Positions 1 through 8,000 of a stretch of 50,657 nt of DNA are shown here, piece after piece. Both the position numbers and the translations under genes were made by a program. The notes below the pieces were generated by a model. It was given only the letters and a program-made list of their open reading frames with translations. It did no database searches and was not told where the DNA came from. This stretch comes from Planctomycetota bacterium (GTDB lineage: Bacteria; Planctomycetota; Uabimicrobiia; Uabimicrobiales; JABWCH01): NCBI GenBank assembly GCA_017993505.1, contig JAGOMP010000017.1:1-50657 (forward strand), read 5' to 3'. Numbering within the stretch: the first letter of the stretch is position 1; every line of letters begins with the position of its first letter.

Positions 1-710
1 AAAAATATTGCGTTTTTGGTCAAGTTTATTTTTACATTATAGATAATAGTTTTAATATATTGGAATATAAAGATTTATAAAATTTAATTTAAAAAGGATT
101 AAAAGTAATAATAACTTAAGATAATTTCTATAAGTTATTAAATAATATTAAGTTAAATATTTTAATAAATATGTAAAAATATTGCGTTTCTTGTCAGTTT
201 ATTTTTATATTATAGATAATAGTTTTAATATATTGGAATATAAAGATTTATGAAATTTCCTTTAAAAAGGATTAAAAGTAATAATAACTTAAGATAATTT
301 TTGTAAGTTATTAAATAATAATAAGTTAAATATTTTAATAAATATGTAAAAATATTGCGTTTTTGGTCAAGTTTATTTTTACATTATAGATAATAGTTTT
401 AATATATTGGAATATAAAGATTTATGAAATTTCCTTTAAAAAGGATTAAAAGTAATAATAACTTAAGATAATTTTTGTAAGTTATTAAATAATAATAAGT
501 TAAATATTTTAATAAATATGTAAAAATATTGCGTTTTTGGTCAAGTTTATTTTTACATTATAGATAATAGTTTTAATATATTGGAATATAAAGATTTATA
601 AAATTTAATTTAAAAAGGATTAAAAGTAATAATAACTTAAGATAATTTTTGTAAGTTATTAAATAATAATAAGTTAAATATTTTAATAAATATGTAAAAA
701 ATTGCGGTAA
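1..710. repeat. Array of four 174-bp tandem repeats, open at the left edge
   Basis: Units begin at the motif AAAAATATTGCG at 1, 175, 348 and 522 (periods 174, 173, 174). A decayed fifth start lies at 696. Copies 1 and 4 share one variant after the AAGATTTAT block. Copies 2 and 3 share another that creates a short TCCTT/AAGGA inverted repeat. Every copy keeps a 9-bp stem, AATAACTTA paired with TAAGTTATT across a 12-nt loop (110-139 in copy 1, 283-312 in copy 2). All frames are closed by stops, so the array is non-coding. Function unknown. Confidence 0.95.
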
Positions 711-865
711 AAGAAGAGTTTATTACTATTTTAAGAATAGTAAATATAACATATTAATTTATAAAGAGTTAGTAATAATAATCTTAAAAATATACAATAG
801 AAATAATATTTTAAATGAATATTTGTATATATTTATATAACAATACATTATTGTTATCATATAAT

Positions 866-896
866 AAAAAAAAAACGGCAAGGATTGCCGTTTTTT
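866..896 (-). terminator. Intrinsic terminator of pruA
   Basis: CGGCA (876-880) pairs with TGCCG (886-890) around loop AGGAT. The stem is extended by the flanking A run on the left and T run on the right. It lies 17 bp past the pruA stop and reads as a terminator on the minus strand. Confidence 0.88.
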
Positions 897-912
897 AGAG
901 TTTGTAGTTATA

Positions 913-2538
913 CTATTTCATGTGAGGATATTCGTAATTTGTGGCAGGTACAAATACTTCTTTTATACTTCTTGCACTGACCCAGCGAAGTAGATTTAGA
1001 TAAGAACCTGCTTTATCATTTGTACCAGAAGCTCTAGCACCACCAAATGGTTGTTGGCCAACAACTGCACCTGTGACTTTATCATTGATGTAGAAATTTC
1101 CAGATGCATCACGAAGTGCTTCATATCCTTCTTTGATGGCTTCAGCTGTTTGTGCAAAAATTCCACCAGTGAGTGCATATTTAGAAGTTGTGTTGCAAAG
1201 TTCAAGGGCTTTGGAGTATTCATCGGCAGCATAGACATAGACTGTCATAACAGGACCAAAAATTTCTTCTTCCATAGTTAAGGAATGAGGATCTTGTGTT
1301 TGAATAATAGTTGGTTGTATAAAGTAGCCTTTGCTATCATCATAAGTACCACCAATGATGATTTTTGCATTGTCAGATGCTTTGACAGCTTCTAAATATT
1401 TTACGATGTTGTCAAATGCATTTTTATCAATGACTGCACCCATGAAATTTTGATAGTCAGCAACATCACCAACTTTAATTGTGGCGATTTGTTTTTCAAG
1501 TTTGTCTTTTATTTCTGGCCATAAGTTATCAGGAATGTATGCACGAGATGCAGCAGAACATTTTTGTCCTTGATATTCAAAAGCACCACGGATAATAGCA
1601 GTGACGACTGCATCTACGTCTGCTGTTTTATGGATTACCATAAAATCTTTTCCACCAGTTTCACCAACAAGACGTGGATAAGAATTATATTTGGCAATGT
1701 TCAACCCTACTGTTTTCCAAATATTTTGGAAAACTTCTGTACTTCCGGTAAAATGTACGCCAGCAAGATTAGGATCTTCAATGACCATGTCACCTATAGT
1801 AGAACCAGATCCTGGTATCATGTTAATAACGCCATCTGGAAGACCAGCTTCTTTGAGAACATCCATGATAAGTTTTGCAGTGTAGACTGTGGAAGATGCT
1901 GGTTTCCATACAACTACATTGCCCATCATAGCTGGACATGTTGGTAAATTGCCAGCAATGGAAGTGAAATTGAATGGAGTGATTGCAAAAATAAAGCCTT
2001 CTAGAGGACGATATTCTACCCAATTCCAAACTCCTGGAGAAGAAATAGGTTGATCTGCATAAACTTGTTGTGCATATTTAGCATTAAATCTAAAGAAATC
2101 TACAAGTTCACAAACAATGTCAATTTCAGCTTGGTAGCAAGTTTTGCTTTGAATGAGCATGCAAGCAGCGTTAAATAAATTTCGATATTTTTTGGAAATG
2201 AGTTCTGCTGCTTTGAGGAAAACACTGATGCGATGTTCAAATGGCATTTGACTCCAAGTTTTTCTTGCTTCTAAAGCAGTTTGGATAGCTAGTTTTACTT
2301 CTTCTTTTCCTGCTTTGTGATAGAAACCAATTTTAGTTTGGTGATCGTGAGGTAGTATGCAATCTCCTATGTTTCCAGTTTTGATTTCTTTTCCTCCAAT
2401 CATCACTGGAATTTCTAGCATTTGATTTTTTAGTTCATTGTATTTTTGGAGCAATGCTTCACGCTCTGGTTCTCCAGGAGCATAATTTTTAATGGGTTCA
2501 TTAACAGGTTCGGGAACTTTGAAAAGACCTAAATTCAT
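913..2538 (-). CDS. pruA: L-glutamate gamma-semialdehyde dehydrogenase (1-pyrroline-5-carboxylate dehydrogenase)
   Basis: Oxidises glutamate-gamma-semialdehyde / P5C to glutamate with NAD in proline and ornithine catabolism. It is a cytosolic aldehyde dehydrogenase, 541 aa, the length of the stand-alone PruA family. Visible signatures are the WKPASSTVYTA cofactor region, HFTGSTEVF, the general-base region VGETGGKDF, and the catalytic cysteine in GQKCSAASR (Cys327). The C-terminal GQQPFGGARASGTNDKAG block is typical of P5C dehydrogenases. An upstream in-frame GTG at 2547 lies inside the AAGGTG Shine-Dalgarno. The ATG at 2538, six bases downstream of it, is therefore the better start. It is monocistronic, with its own promoter (2605-2633) and terminator. 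No proline dehydrogenase is in the window, so substrate may come from an unlinked putA/prodh or from ornithine. Confidence 0.95.
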   Translation of the reverse strand: MNLGLFKVPEPVNEPIKNYAPGEPEREALLQKYNELKNQMLEIPVMIGGKEIKTGNIGDCILPHDHQTKIGFYHKAGKEEVKLAIQTALEARKTWSQMPFEHRISVFLKAAELISKKYRNLFNAACMLIQSKTCYQAEIDIVCELVDFFRFNAKYAQQVYADQPISSPGVWNWVEYRPLEGFIFAITPFNFTSIAGNLPTCPAMMGNVVVWKPASSTVYTAKLIMDVLKEAGLPDGVINMIPGSGSTIGDMVIEDPNLAGVHFTGSTEVFQNIWKTVGLNIAKYNSYPRLVGETGGKDFMVIHKTADVDAVVTAIIRGAFEYQGQKCSAASRAYIPDNLWPEIKDKLEKQIATIKVGDVADYQNFMGAVIDKNAFDNIVKYLEAVKASDNAKIIIGGTYDDSKGYFIQPTIIQTQDPHSLTMEEEIFGPVMTVYVYAADEYSKALELCNTTSKYALTGGIFAQTAEAIKEGYEALRDASGNFYINDKVTGAVVGQQPFGGARASGTNDKAGSYLNLLRWVSARSIKEVFVPATNYEYPHMK

Positions 2539-2604
2539 AATAAACACCTTTATTTAATTGCAATTAAAAAATAACAAAGTTAATAAAAAAAATACTACTT
2601 TTTC

Positions 2605-2633
2605 ATATTATGTTAAAAATAAAAATAAGTCAA
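2605..2633 (-). promoter_or_regulatory. Putative sigma-70 promoter of pruA
   Basis: On the minus strand, -35 TTGACT (2633-2628) is separated by 17 bp from -10 TAATAT (2610-2605). It sits about 70 bp upstream of the pruA start in an otherwise featureless AT-rich spacer. Assigned by consensus match only. Confidence 0.5.
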
Positions 2634-2745
2634 GAAAATATTATTTTCATAGATTTAGATTTTTATTATTTATCATGAAAGAGTAGTTGAAAATCATATT
2701 TTTGATGTATTGGTCATGACTAGCTGGATATTGTATGAAGATTTT

Positions 2746-4449
2746 TTATGAACGTTTCATGCGTTGTAAAATTGTCATGAGGTTTTCTTTTCCAGCAGCT
2801 GGTGGTTTCCATTCTACTTGTATTGTATTGGCTTCTTGAGTAATCAGTGTTTTACTAAAAACTTCAAGACCTATATTAATAGCTTGTAATTTTTCATGGA
2901 GAATGTCTATAGGTATGTCTTTTGGAGTTTGTATTTGTGGTGTAAGGGCTTGAATAATTTGTCCAGCATGAGATATGGCTTCTCGAGTGTCTGTATATGT
3001 GTGTATGTTTGCCGCTTGTAGTTTAGCTATTTGATCGCTGAGTTTTTGAGGATCTAGTTCTGTACCAATGACGGTAGCAATGTATGTAATATGTTTGTTA
3101 GGGTTTTGTTTTTGTGCTTGTTGGACAGTGTCTGCGATTTCTTGGGCTGGATCTTCATGGGCACCATATCCAAGGACTACATCTAATAAGATAATGGCAG
3201 TTTCTGGATCCTTGGCTTCTTGTAAGATTCTATTTAATCGAGTAGTTTGGTCCATCATAGGGTGGAGTTTTCCAACAGTAAAATCATCTGCACCTAGGTC
3301 TAAGACTGTATGTTCTTGACTTTGCATTAAATTATTGAGTTTTTGCATGCCAGGTAGGTTGATGTGTGTGAAAATTCTAGGAATATAGTCTCTAAGTAAA
3401 AGTAATGATTGAAATGCAAGCGTTCCGCCACTAAATAGTCCTCGTAAATATTTTTGTGTAGGTGCGTATTTGGTAGTATCGATCTGTGGTTTTTGGAATG
3501 TAGGTGGATTGTTTAAAAGTTCAATAGATGTCTCTGCTGCTTGTTCTAAAGTGGAAACGTAGTAGAGATTGTCTATCTGGGGAGTAGTTATGCTGAATCC
3601 TAAAAAGTTGATGATTACTGGTTTATCTGTATTTCTTGCAATTTGCAATAATTTTTGTGCGACTTCTGGACAAGGTGGTTTGGATATAATGATGATAACT
3701 TTTGTGTTAGGATCTTGTTGTAGGAGTTTTAAGCTTTGTATGGCTGTAATTCCACCAACTTCTTTAGATAAATCACGTCCACCTGTTCCAAGGGCATGAG
3801 TAATTCCATATCCTTTTTGTGCAATGCGAGAAATTACAGCTTGGATGCCTGTTCCAGAAGCACCAACAATTCCAATAGAACCCTGTTTGACTTGATCTGC
3901 AAATCCTAAGGCATATCCATGGACAATGGCAGTACCACAATCTGGTCCCATAACAAGCAAGCCTTTTTCAGCTGCTTTTTGTTTGAGTTTGATTTCATCT
4001 TCTAAGCTAACATTGTCGCTATATAGAAAAACATGTTTATTGTAGTTTAATGCTTCATTTGCTATAGTAGTTGCATATCTTCCTGGTAAGGAAATTAAAA
4101 CCCATTGTGCGTCTGGCAACATTTTTACAGCGGTTTCAATGCTTTTGGGGCGATAGTCTACATCCACAGCTTCACTTTTTTTGTTTAAAAAAACATCTAC
4201 TTGATCTAAAATGGCTTGGCCATGTTCTTTTGTATCGCTACGAACAGAGAGGATTAAATCGTTTTGATCGGCTTGCTCCATTTCTGGAACAAAAAGTCCA
4301 CTTTGTTGTAAAATTTGTCGATTTAAGGGGGTGGCCATAACAACGCCACAATCGTCGCAATGTTCTAATGTGCTCAAATGTTTTTGTAATTGTAGGAGCA
4401 TGACAGAATCATAATATGCTCCTTTTCTGATTTCATATACAATTTCCAA
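2746..4449 (-). CDS. fdrA: FdrA-family acyl-CoA ligase-like protein
   Basis: 567 aa; resembles E. coli FdrA (about 555 aa) in length and motifs. It has a succinyl-CoA synthetase alpha-like CoA-binding part with MGPDCGTAI and the glycine-rich GIVGASGTGIQAV, then GTGGRDLSKEVGG, and a C-terminal CoA-ligase-like half. In enterobacteria FdrA works with YlbE/YlbF-type partners in the allantoin/oxamate carbamoyl-transfer step. No such partner genes are in this window, so the substrate here is open. The start is a TTG at 4449 preceded by AAGGA with a 6-nt spacer; no better ATG is nearby. A perfect-palindrome terminator (4475-4508) separates it from the upstream operon, so it probably has its own promoter or depends on read-through. 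Confidence 0.8.
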   Translation of the reverse strand: MEIVYEIRKGAYYDSVMLLQLQKHLSTLEHCDDCGVVMATPLNRQILQQSGLFVPEMEQADQNDLILSVRSDTKEHGQAILDQVDVFLNKKSEAVDVDYRPKSIETAVKMLPDAQWVLISLPGRYATTIANEALNYNKHVFLYSDNVSLEDEIKLKQKAAEKGLLVMGPDCGTAIVHGYALGFADQVKQGSIGIVGASGTGIQAVISRIAQKGYGITHALGTGGRDLSKEVGGITAIQSLKLLQQDPNTKVIIIISKPPCPEVAQKLLQIARNTDKPVIINFLGFSITTPQIDNLYYVSTLEQAAETSIELLNNPPTFQKPQIDTTKYAPTQKYLRGLFSGGTLAFQSLLLLRDYIPRIFTHINLPGMQKLNNLMQSQEHTVLDLGADDFTVGKLHPMMDQTTRLNRILQEAKDPETAIILLDVVLGYGAHEDPAQEIADTVQQAQKQNPNKHITYIATVIGTELDPQKLSDQIAKLQAANIHTYTDTREAISHAGQIIQALTPQIQTPKDIPIDILHEKLQAINIGLEVFSKTLITQEANTIQVEWKPPAAGKENLMTILQRMKRS

Positions 4450-4474
4450 TTGTTTTCCTTTCGTTTTCGTTTAA

Positions 4475-4508
4475 AAAAAGTTGAAATTTTATAAAATTTC
4501 AACTTTTT
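4475..4508 (-). terminator. Palindromic terminator after the Cys-cluster gene
   Basis: A perfect 34-nt palindrome (AAAAAGTTGAAATTTTAT and its complement) is flanked by A on the left and T on the right. It starts 6 bp after the stop of the 498-aa gene and ends the three-gene operon on the minus strand. It can act in both directions. Confidence 0.85.
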
Positions 4509-4513
4509 CTAAT

Positions 4514-6010
4514 TTATAGAGTCCAAATTCGTTCAATGTCTTCTTGTACGCCTGGATAGATATCATGAGTGGATGCACAAAGTTTTTGGAATACATAGGG
4601 CAATTTTTTTATGTTAGCTTTAATTTTTATAGAAATATCTTGTGTGCAAAAACCTTTTTCAACACAGAAATCTAACCAATCATAGATATGTTGGACGTAA
4701 ATGGCACAAGGATAGATAGAATCTTCTAAAGAAAGTATATAGGAAGTGACGGATAACATGTCAGGATATAATATGGGAAAATCTCCTTGTATAGATTCTT
4801 CTTTGAGTTGTTGAGAGATATCTTCGATAATGTGCATAAAATCTCTATCAAAAGGAGTTTCCATTTCTATGATTTGTTTAGATAGTTTAGATTCTGTGAA
4901 TGTCCCGAGTTGTTTTTGAAGCAAGCATTCAATGATTTCATAACTTGCAATTTCTGCTTGTAAGTAAGGAACATTTTTGACATGGCGTAAGTATCCTACG
5001 AATTCTAGGGCTAAATGATAGAAATTTTCACGAATTCGTTGTTTTTCTTCTTCTGAAACTTTAGGGCTTCGTTTTTTCCCTTTTGTTTTTTGTCCTTTTT
5101 GTTTTTTAGGTAGAATGAAATCAGAAGGTTGCCAAGATCTTTGAATTTTTCGAGTGAGATAGTATATAAAGTTATCTACCCATTCTTCTTCAAATTCTCC
5201 ATAATCTTCAAGCTCATGAAAAAGTTTATCTCTATCAAGATCGCCTTTTTCTAATGTTTCAAAAATTAGATAATGGCTTGCTCGTTCTTCGAGTTCCATT
5301 AATTCATCAGAATCTAACATTTCTTCAAACTCATTCATTTTTTTACGAATGCCTTCTACTAATTGTCTTACTAAAGAAAGTTGATTGGCATAGATGAGCA
5401 TTTCTTCGATTTCTAGATAATACATAGAAGTTTCTTCTAAGCTTTCCACGAATTCATCAATCAAGGGAGAAACTTTCCCCCAGTTATTGTCGTTAATTTC
5501 CATAGTAAGATGGTAGTACACGATAGAATTTTTAAGTTCTGTGTAAATTTCTGGTTGAAACGTTTTGAAATGATCGCAAAATGCATACCATTCTTGTTTT
5601 GCATGCATAGTTCGCATAATGTGGTTAATTTCTTCTACTAAGTCATATATGAAGTCAATAAAAACTTCTGAAGCACTACCTTGTTCAATCATTTCTTGGG
5701 CAAGTTTAATTTTTTGTTTTTCATTTTGTTCATAGAAATTTTCCCACCAAGCTTCAAATTCAGCTTCATCTTCTGCGTCATATACTTCATCAATGAGGTC
5801 ATCAATCGCTTTTTTGTATTGTTCTTCGTCCATCTCCTGTTCACCACAGCAACATCCACAGGAACTACAATCATGAGTGCATTCATCTACTTCTTCTTGT
5901 GATCTTTTTTTCTTTTTTTCTGTAGCAACAGAATCAGGCTTTATTTCATTACTTTGTTCTTCTTTTTTCTTTTTTTTTGTTTTTTCTTGGTCATTTTTTT
6001 TCATAGTCAT
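4514..6010 (-). CDS. Charged protein with N-terminal Lys-rich tail and Cys cluster, unknown function
   Basis: I do not recognise this 498-aa protein. It has no signal peptide or membrane segment. The first 40 residues are strongly Lys/Glu-rich. They are followed by six cysteines in twelve residues (Cys44, 48, 51, 53, 54, 55; CTHDCSSCGCCC), a plausible metal-binding knot. The rest is acidic and predicted helical, interrupted near residues 300-320 by a second Lys-rich stretch. The start at 6010 follows GGAG with a 6-nt spacer; an ATG two codons later is an alternative. The start overlaps the end of the upstream acetyltransferase gene by 20 bp, which implies translational coupling. It is the last gene of the PaaK-like/GNAT operon and ends in a strong terminator. 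Confidence 0.75.
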   Translation of the reverse strand: MTMKKNDQEKTKKKKKEEQSNEIKPDSVATEKKKKRSQEEVDECTHDCSSCGCCCGEQEMDEEQYKKAIDDLIDEVYDAEDEAEFEAWWENFYEQNEKQKIKLAQEMIEQGSASEVFIDFIYDLVEEINHIMRTMHAKQEWYAFCDHFKTFQPEIYTELKNSIVYYHLTMEINDNNWGKVSPLIDEFVESLEETSMYYLEIEEMLIYANQLSLVRQLVEGIRKKMNEFEEMLDSDELMELEERASHYLIFETLEKGDLDRDKLFHELEDYGEFEEEWVDNFIYYLTRKIQRSWQPSDFILPKKQKGQKTKGKKRSPKVSEEEKQRIRENFYHLALEFVGYLRHVKNVPYLQAEIASYEIIECLLQKQLGTFTESKLSKQIIEMETPFDRDFMHIIEDISQQLKEESIQGDFPILYPDMLSVTSYILSLEDSIYPCAIYVQHIYDWLDFCVEKGFCTQDISIKIKANIKKLPYVFQKLCASTHDIYPGVQEDIERIWTL

Positions 6011-6545
6011 TGTTTTCTCCTAACTGTATTTCTAAATAAATTGAGTCAATGCCTGAACCACGATCATTCTGTTTTCTTTTGTATTCATGAAATTTAAATT
6101 TTTTATAAAGTTGTAAACTTTTTATGTTTGTGGACCAAGTGATGACTCGAAGTTGTTGAACATTATTTTGTTGTGCATGTTGGAAAAGTGCGTTCATAAG
6201 TTGATCGGCAACTCCTTTTCCACGGGCATTTTGTGTAGTCGCAATGAAATGGATGTAGCCTTGGCTATATGGTATACCGAGTGTGTCTACTATAGGATCC
6301 ATGTTTACACAAGGTCGTAAATAAGTTAGCATAGTTTCGGTTAAATGAGCGTAATAAACAGCAAATCCTAGAATTTCGTTATTTTCTTGTATATATATAA
6401 TAGTACCACGTTCAAATAAGTCTAACCAATCTTTTAATGGGCGGCGTTGAGATAAGGGAGGATAAAAATCTGCATTGACTTGTTGTAATAGTTGTAATAA
6501 TTTTTGTCGTATTTCTTTATTTTTGGTATAGATGTCTGTTTTCAT
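5991..6545 (-). CDS. GNAT-family N-acetyltransferase
   Basis: 184 aa. The GNAT fold is seen in the acetyl-CoA-binding loop ARGKGVADQLM (Q/R-x-x-G-x-G/A) after the beta-strand GYIHFIATT, and in the C-terminal NIKSLQLYKKFKFHEYKR block (N-x-x-A/S-x-x-L-Y-x-x-x-G-F). The longer reading frame that reaches 6632 would add 29 residues overlapping the upstream gene. I prefer the ATG at 6545, because its first four bases ATGA contain the stop codon of the PaaK-like gene, the classic stop-start overlap of coupled translation. The acyl acceptor is unknown; co-translation with an adenylate-forming enzyme suggests a shared small-molecule or protein-modification task. Confidence 0.85.
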   Translation of the reverse strand: MKTDIYTKNKEIRQKLLQLLQQVNADFYPPLSQRRPLKDWLDLFERGTIIYIQENNEILGFAVYYAHLTETMLTYLRPCVNMDPIVDTLGIPYSQGYIHFIATTQNARGKGVADQLMNALFQHAQQNNVQQLRVITWSTNIKSLQLYKKFKFHEYKRKQNDRGSGIDSIYLEIQLGENNDYEKK

Positions 6546-7834
6546 CGTACGATTACTCTTTTGATTTTTCCTGTTTGTGGATTTCGTGGCAGAGAATCTG
6601 GGGAAAGAAGTTGGATTTGTGGTATATAGCAATATTTTTGTTGAACGAGTGTTCCCAGTATATCGTATTCTTTGAGTAAGTGTTGTGCAATGGTTAGGGG
6701 TAATGTTGCATCAGCAGTTGCGTTGTGTAATAATTCGCATGCCACTGTCATTTTTGTTTTTTGTTCCTGTTCTTCAATAATGAGTTGAAAATTGCGACTG
6801 AGTTGTGGAAATTGTTCGAGTGTGCGTTGAATAATATCGGGACTGATTAAATATCCTGCAACTTTGACTTCATCATCAGCACGTCCGAGTAAGGTAAATA
6901 GTGGTGTTGTTTGACCGCAGGGACATATGGTTGATTCTATGATGCCTTGGTCGCCAACTCGATAGCGTACACAAGGGGCTTTTGTATTGACAAGGCTTGT
7001 GGCAATAAATTCGCCAGGTTGCCCTATTCTAGCAGGTTCTTGTAAGTCCATATTAAGAACTTCTAAATACATGCTGTCTACAAGATGGTATTGATTGTAA
7101 TTGCATTGAGAACATTTGATTCCAATAGTGCCTGTATCTGTGGAAGAGTATAAAAAAGGGCTAATGTGTGTACAATGTAAAATATCTTGTAAATATTTTG
7201 TTTGACGTTCTGACAAAAATTCTCCAGAATGAAAAATTTTTCGAACGTGTATGTCTTGTTGTATGTTGTATGGTAAGCTAGCTATATATTCTGCCATACG
7301 TACAATAAAACTAGGTACTCCAATTACAGTATTTATCTGAAATCGTCGTAAATATTCAATGAGTTGTTCTAATTTCCCTTTGCCACCTAAAGGCAAAATG
7401 CGACAATTAGCTTTTTCTAAAGCTTTATTGATCAAAGCATGCGTTGCCCAAATTCCTGGGAAAAATAAATTTACAACAATATCATGCTCGGAAAGTCCAA
7501 CTGCAGTTAAGGATTCAAAACATTCTTGGCACCAATTTTGCACGAAATTTTGTTCCCAAGCTGTTAATTTTACATCTCCTGTTGTTCCACCACTTGTAAA
7601 AATATAGCAATTGCTTAAAGAATCTGTTAAGAGAGAAAAATGAGGAGGCTTCATTCCTTGATAATATTCTGTTCTACTCAAAAAAGGCAATTGTTGAAAT
7701 GTTGTTAAAAAATTTTGTGCTATATTATATGTATTATACTTTTCTTTGTACAAGGGAGAATTCGTTTTAGCATGGTGGACAATATATTGTAATTTTGATA
7801 TTTTTAATTGTTGATTTTGTTCCAATATATCCAT
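6542..7834 (-). CDS. Phenylacetate-CoA ligase / coenzyme F390 synthetase-like adenylate-forming enzyme
   Basis: 430 aa, the length of the PaaK branch of the ANL superfamily. It contains the phosphate-binding loop TSGGTTGDVK (about residue 80), the adenylate-binding YSSTDTGTIG, RVGDQG, and the C-terminal hinge LGRADDEVKVAG. Two CxxC-type pairs (CSQC and CPCG) sit where many PaaK relatives carry a structural zinc. The enzyme should activate a carboxylate as acyl-AMP and pass it to CoA or another thiol. The acid is not predictable, and no other phenylacetate genes are present. Start ATG at 7834 follows AAAGGAAA. It heads the operon with the GNAT and Cys-cluster genes and has a good promoter at 7870-7898. 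Confidence 0.85.
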   Translation of the reverse strand: MDILEQNQQLKISKLQYIVHHAKTNSPLYKEKYNTYNIAQNFLTTFQQLPFLSRTEYYQGMKPPHFSLLTDSLSNCYIFTSGGTTGDVKLTAWEQNFVQNWCQECFESLTAVGLSEHDIVVNLFFPGIWATHALINKALEKANCRILPLGGKGKLEQLIEYLRRFQINTVIGVPSFIVRMAEYIASLPYNIQQDIHVRKIFHSGEFLSERQTKYLQDILHCTHISPFLYSSTDTGTIGIKCSQCNYNQYHLVDSMYLEVLNMDLQEPARIGQPGEFIATSLVNTKAPCVRYRVGDQGIIESTICPCGQTTPLFTLLGRADDEVKVAGYLISPDIIQRTLEQFPQLSRNFQLIIEEQEQKTKMTVACELLHNATADATLPLTIAQHLLKEYDILGTLVQQKYCYIPQIQLLSPDSLPRNPQTGKIKRVIVR

Positions 7835-7869
7835 CTGATTTTCCTTTTTTATATATTTTTATTTCTATT

Positions 7870-7898
7870 ATTTTAAAATATGAATAATTTAAAGTCAA
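7870..7898 (-). promoter_or_regulatory. Putative sigma-70 promoter of the PaaK-like operon
   Basis: Minus strand: -35 TTGACT (7898-7893), 17-bp spacer, -10 TAAAAT (7875-7870), about 36 bp upstream of the start codon. It is one half of a divergent promoter pair with 7922-7950. Confidence 0.6.
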
Positions 7899-7921
7899 TA
7901 ATTTTAAATTTAAATTTACAA

Positions 7922-7950
7922 TTTACAATTTGAAATTATATCTGTATAAT
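7922..7950 (+). promoter_or_regulatory. Putative sigma-70 promoter of the 828-aa protein-recR-rpoN operon
   Basis: -35 TTTACA (7922-7927), 17-bp spacer, and a perfect -10 TATAAT (7945-7950), 50 bp upstream of the ATG at 8001. The match is strong and divergent to the promoter at 7870-7898. Confidence 0.7.
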
Positions 7951-8000
7951 GCAAAAATAGCTTTAGGTATATATAAGACTTTGTAAGGAAAGGGGAAAAA

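Noticed and set aside
1..710. CRISPR array
   Set aside because: The units are 174 bp and repeat over their whole length; there are no short repeats with unique spacers and no cas genes.
6546..6632. N-terminal extension of the GNAT protein
   Set aside because: The sequence is the overlapping end of the PaaK-like gene in another frame; the ATGA overlap gives a better start.
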